A stretch of 64,000 nt of DNA from Nipponacmea schrenckii (lineage: Eukaryota; Mollusca; Gastropoda; Lottiidae). Below the pieces are notes generated by a model. It worked only from the letters and a program-made list of their open reading frames with translations. It was not told the DNA's origin and searched no databases. The translations under genes and the position numbers were made by a program. This document shows positions 58,591 through 64,000 of this stretch, in pieces. The stretch covers positions 37,683,106-37,747,105 of the forward strand of contig JAUJPP010000005.1 of assembly GCA_030562195.1 (NCBI GenBank), in the 5' to 3' direction. The stretch's first letter is position 1. The number at the start of each line of letters is the position of its first letter.

Positions 58591-61500
58591 ATAACATTTG
58601 GACTGCTCTCCTATTTCTTAAAGTAGCAATGTAGATTTCAGTTTGAAACTAAAGACAATGTTTGTTTATTAGTCAAACCACCTGATTATGTCAGACCACA
58701 GTTTATTTAGGTTTATTTATTTATTTTGGTTGATAATTTAACCTTCACCCCCAAACACTCTCTCCTGGCCTTTAATTAATCAGGTGTAGTGTTTCAACCA
58801 TCTTCACTGACCTACCAACTATCTGTATACAGGGTCTGAAGGATGGTTAGGCATTCCTTCAAATAAACATTTAGAGATATTCCGGTCATCTGATAGAATC
58901 AATATGGTGGTATGAGGTTATTGAGGTTGGTGAAATCGAAATGAATGTCTATCACATTATGAATTCAATCACACTGACAATATCAAAATTTAGCTGAAAT
59001 TTTGCTTCCATTGCACAATGTTGTCCAGATGTTCATTCAGTTCAATAGTATTGACATATACATAATAATAGTTTGTACCTTTTATCAGGACATAATGTGA
59101 ATTAACAACTGAATTAACTTCGTCCAGCTTGCCTCAAATGACCCAGTGCTCTTTTATTGAAAACTTAGTAAAGATAAAATCCAGCTTTTTGGAAATGATG
59201 ATTTAACCAATCAGATGTCTGGAACAACAAAGTCATCTTAAGTTAAATTTTTGAGAATATGGGCCCCGGAGCTTACAGCTTAAATGTTTTCTTGGTTTGA
59301 ATCATAATCAATCTTTAAATGTTATAAGTTGATAACTTGTGTCTGTTACGATGTTGTCTGGGCCAGTTTTTGTATGAGTCATTAAGTAAAATAGTTGTCA
59401 CTATCTGACTATATTTAGTAGTGTACACTTCTAATCTAAACTTCACATTTTACCTAACATTTCTACTTTACTTATTTACTCTGATGTCTACAGGTGTTAA
59501 AGGAAACTTGCCTTGTAAGAAAGATACCCTTAGCTTCAAGTGTATTATAAATGCATTTCCAAAATTCAATTTAGGACCATATTGATAACCATATTTTATC
59601 TTCTTTTTAGATTTTAATTTATTTAATATTAACATAATAATAATTTTCAACCAGAACGTTAAACCTGTGCCTCCAATTGAATAATGACTAGTTATCAATA
59701 GTAACAGGTATATTTTCAACCAACGTAATCCATAAGGTGTTTGATTATTTTTCAATATAATTGTTTACTGGTGAACAGAATCAAGTGGTGACCATCTCAA
59801 ACTGATGTGTCAGAAGGGTCTCCATAGCCAAAGTTATTCTCAGAAAGGTTATTTTCTACCCACTGTTCCAAACACAATATATATTATACCTTATTCTCGA
59901 AAACTTCACTTAAGTTTTTAGTGTTCCAGTCTTCTGATTGCCCGTTTTAAATTAAATTTTTTAATGAATACATGTATTAGAATTAAAAATATTTGTTCCA
60001 TCTAGTAATATTGTAGTTGAAAGAACTCCTTTAATTCTAAAAAAAGAGAAAATGTAACAACAGGTTTAAACATTTTCAAGTAGATTACTTTTAATTGTTT
60101 AAAAAAAGTTTTTTTGGAAGATAAAACAAGTAAATTATTCCATGACATTTATTTTTTGTGTTTTTCTAATTATCAAAAAACTTAAAACTTCCTTTTGTTT
60201 TAACATTGTAATTTTTCTTGTTAGTGTTTGTTTTAGTGAGGAGTTTATATAATAAATATGTGCTTTTTGATTGTCCAAGCGCAATTCTAAATCCGTGAAT
60301 TCCTGAGATATTATCAAGGGTTGGATATAGATTGAATATAAAACTTTTGATGATTTGATTTTCACTTTCTCAATTAACACTTAAAAATCATAAAATACTG
60401 GATGAAATACACATATAATTATCTGAAGAATATCAAGTTGCTTACACTATAAAGACTTTTAGAATTTGGAAGTCAAGCTAAACTTGGCCAAATGAGAAGT
60501 ATAGTCTGAGAAAGAAAACAAATGGTTTTAAGGTAAATCATAATATAGAATGTGATGTGGAGTTAAAGTATTTTCTACTTATTAGTTAATATGAAATAAA
60601 CCTGTTCAATAATTATAACCACTGTATCTTTAATGTCATTTACTCAAACTTTGATAGAAAGTTACCAAATATCCATCATGGCTTTTGTCAATGAAAGATT
60701 ATCAACTTTTAAACAAACTAAATCTCTATCTTAATCAGAACATAAACCACATTTAACATACCTGTATTATTAGAATATACAAATTTTAAATACCATAAAA
60801 CTTTAAACCATTAAGCAAAGTACAACCAAAGCAGTTGTACCTCCAACTTAATTAGGCAACAAGGAAATTAAGATCTTTCCTGTACAAGACCTAAATGCAT
60901 TCTGATAGAAAAGATAATTGAAACTTGGTGAGTGAGTGAATGAGAAAAAGTTCACTCATGATATAAAGAATACAGATGAGTAGAAGATCAGATTGTATGG
61001 ACTTTGTGTGGTGATCTGGTTATTGAACAGTGCTGAGTGATAAAACTTTATTTAAACAAAAAAATTTACAATGTTAACCCTTTGTAACAATATCTGCACA
61101 TGAATAAAACAATTTTTGGCCATTGATATAGTATTTTTTTTTGCCTAACAAATAATGGCAAATCTGCTCCATTTTAAGTACACTGTATTATATTGTCATG
61201 AATGTTTGGTAATAATTATCATAATTAGAACTTCTAACTTATTTCCAAGTTGACAATGCCAATTTTTAATAAATCCAACTGACATGGTACTTTCGGTTGA
61301 CCATGAGAAAAATGAAGTGTGTTGAATTATGCCAATACTGAGAATTGTGGTATTTGAATATATCATTGCATTCCCGCAGTCTTTCCCATTTATTTAGTAA
61401 GCCAGAAAAAAACTTATACTATAACACATATTGTTGATTAACTAAATTAATTGCCTGATCGTGTTTGGTGGCTCATTGACTGGACTTGATTGTGAACTTT

Positions 61501-62612
61501 TTCTTTTAATGTCACTGACCTATACTTATGTCCTACAGAGACTACTTTCAATCGCCCTTATTAGACATACAATCAGACATGACTGGCATATATACCTATA
61601 TGTCCTATTATCAGTCTGTCAATAATGAGGGTGAAAAAGATTCTGTAGACAAAATGCTCCTGAACATCATTGGATGATAAAACTATAATTATGTCTATAT
61701 AACTGCAAACAAATATTTATATTTTGAACGTTCCATTTGTTCTCATCTGTATTTCCTCTTCTGACAGCCAATTTATTTGTTTTTTATCAACAATTATAAC
61801 ATTTTTACTGAACCAGTTATCAGCTCTTCTAGAAGTAAGGTGAGATTGGTCCATTGTTTGAAGAAGAACACAAGGTCAATTTACTCACAAAAATATACTT
61901 GGCATATGGTTCATTTAAAACACTGATAAACAAAACTAAATTTATATTTCACTTTGTTCCTTCTGAGAATTTTGTATCATTATCATGAAAGAGATTAAAC
62001 CTAACATAGAAATTAGTTCACAAGCAATGGTTGATAAAATTTATTGAGTTTTGGGATAATTCCTCTATGAACCTTGATGAAAAAGGATGAGAGTCAAACT
62101 CTTTGGATTTTAATGTTTCGGATAAAAAACAATTACACTCAACTTTTTGTATAGGTACGTGATTGGTGAATGAATGTTATATAGCCAGATTTTAAGAATG
62201 GTCAAAGATTATGTTTGATGCAACTTTCCTTTGGGATTTGTTGTCAACTGTATTCCTAATTTGTTTTCAATGTTTCTATTTGAGGAACTGATCTGAAAGA
62301 AATTAATCTGTGAACAAATAAGAAGGTAATTTGTTATGAAGGAATTATTTATGACTTTGAGAGATAAATCAATAATGATTGGGTGAATTGATTGATAAAT
62401 CACATTTAATATGAATAACAGGTTTATTTAGCTCTTCATACACTGACCTCAATTGAGGGTTGATCTGGAATCTTATTAAATATATTTATATATAATTGTG
62501 CACATCCAGGTATTATTTATAACATTAACCTCGTATTCAATGTATGGTTTCTGTTTTTTTGTTTTGAATTGAATCCAGATATATAAAAGAAACCTGATTT
62601 TAGGAAAGGCTA
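58591..62612. other. Non-coding stretch, nothing recognised
   Basis: AT-rich. Short minus-strand frames at 59468, 60135 and 62209 have no recognisable motif. No arrays or TIR pairs were seen. Confidence 0.5.
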
Positions 62613-62616
62613 TTAA

Positions 62617-62919
62617 AGGGATACTGCATCTTGGCATGAACATAAAATTATTGTTCTCCAGACTGGCCTATATCAGTGAACTTACATGGTGTCATAAAAT
62701 AACCTAGACCCTTAAAAACTCATTTTTGAAAAAAATTCAATTTATTAAGCGTTTTTCAATAATCAAATGCATCTTTATGGATAATAAATTAGTTTTTTGA
62801 ATATTTATTTATTTTTTGGTTTATTTATGGCAGCAGGTATATTTACTGATAAATAGAGCTCTTATTGGTCAAGTTTAAAATTTTACAATTTGATGTTCAT
62901 TCTAAGACTTATTATCCCT
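62617..62919. mobile_element. MITE, AGGGATAATAGG family copy 3, TTAA duplication
   Basis: It is bounded by AGGGATACTGCATCTTGG on the left and AAGACTTATTATCCCT on the right. TTAA is on both sides (62613-62616 and 62920-62923). Its interior is inverted relative to copy 2 (AATAATCAAATGCATCTTTA). At 303 bp and uninterrupted, it shows what copy 2 looked like before the nested insertion. Confidence 0.85.
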
Positions 62920-63450
62920 TTAATCTAAATCTAAGGTATGTACATGTATATCAATGACATTAAAACTTGCATTTCCTGAACATTTTGGGGACATTACTAT
63001 GTTTTTTCAAGAATCACAGGAACCATGTAGATGGAAGATCAGAATGATGATTGTACAGTAGCCGCAAGTCTTCCACTACACATAAAGACCAGACATGCTT
63101 CCTTTAAAATGCTCAACTGTAATAATTGGAATAACAATAACACACTTATAAATAGATTATAAAGTTGCTGAACATTGTATAGTGATTGATGTAATAAGGA
63201 ATTAATCTTGCATTAAACAAGAAACACTATTATCTCATTATGTAACTGTCAGAATAAATGGAATTCACAGACAAATTGCAGGCATTATTGGCATTAAACT
63301 AGCTGGAGTTTTGAAATTGGCCTTGATAAGACTGTAGAGTTTATTGAAGAATAATTATTGTAGATATTTGTAAAATGGTTCACTTTGGCTTGAAATTACT
63401 ATTTCATCACTTTTGATCATTGACATTCTTTTCCTAGCTTATTGTGTGTA

Positions 63451-64000
63451 ATGGTTGTAAAAACTATGCTAACCTAGAGTGTATAAGGGTGTAAAAACTA
63501 TGCTAACCTAGAGTGTATAAGGGTTGTAAATACTACACTAACCTAGAGTGTATAAGGGTTGTAAATACTATACTAACCTAGAGTGTATAAGGGTGTAAAA
63601 ACCACACTAACCTAGAGTGTGCAAGGGTTGTAAAAACTATGCTAACCTAGAGTGTATAAGGGTGTAAAAACTATGCTAACCTAGAGTGTATAAGGGTTGT
63701 AAATACTACACTAACCTAGAGTGTATAAGGGTTGTAAAAACTAGACTAACCTAGAGTGAATAAGGGTTGTAAATACTATGCTAACCTAGAGTGTGTAAAG
63801 GTTGTCAAAACTAGACTTACCTAGAGTGTGTAAGGGTTGTCAAAACTACACTAACCTAGCGTATATAAGGGTTGTAAAAACTACACTAACCTAGAGTGTA
63901 TAAGGGTTGTAAATACTATACTAACCTAGAGTGTATAAGGGTGTAAAAACCACACTAACCTAGAGTGTGAAAGGGTTGTAAATACTATGCTAACCTAGAG
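63451..64000. repeat. 34/35-bp minisatellite, about 16 copies, runs off the window
   Basis: Units contain CTAACCTAGAGTGTATAAGG and (G)TTGTAAAAACTAT. They alternate between 34 bp (GGGTGTAAA) and 35 bp (GGGTTGTAAA) types. Point variants (ACACTA, AGACTA, GTGTGCAAG) are shared by non-adjacent units, suggesting higher-order amplification. Confidence 0.95.

Overview
This is a window of animal nuclear DNA: AT-rich, with large spliceosomal introns (GT-AG), minisatellites and many short non-autonomous transposons. Repeats with terminal TATACGCCCACA and internal minisatellites, resembling the pearl-type elements of bivalves and gastropods, suggest a mollusc. The species cannot be named from the sequence. 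There is no operon, CRISPR array, rRNA or intact tRNA.

Layout. Positions 1-236 are the end of a 26-bp minisatellite, followed by a TTAA-flanked MITE (262-757). An anoctamin gene, best matched to ANO7 (TMEM16G/NGEP), occupies about 2.8-30 kb on the plus strand (first coding exon perhaps at 1037). Its introns carry pearl-like elements, foldback elements, TIR elements and a segmental duplication that copies one 138-bp exon exactly. About 56 codons expected between 7.1 and 17.0 kb were not found. The same intron holds a 0.7-kb stretch that looks like damaged or low-quality sequence. At 31.1-33.0 kb lies a compact phytanoyl-CoA dioxygenase (PhyH) family gene, with a TATA box and perfect CRE upstream, one short intron and a C-terminal membrane anchor. 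At 33.2-37.9 kb is a complete 11-exon DDOST (OST48) gene, the 48-kDa subunit of oligosaccharyltransferase. All three genes are on the plus strand.

From 37.9 to 64.0 kb I recognise no coding gene. That part holds MITEs (one nested inside another), a 2.5-kb pearl-like array with a 933-bp higher-order repeat, two poly(T) tracts, a 0.6-kb-spaced repeat pair, foldback elements and a terminal 34/35-bp minisatellite that runs off the window. It could be intergenic or intronic.

The three genes have no obvious shared pathway. ANO7 is a membrane channel/scramblase family protein, DDOST acts in the ER lumen in N-glycosylation, and the PhyH-like protein is a predicted membrane-anchored Fe(II)/2-oxoglutarate oxygenase.
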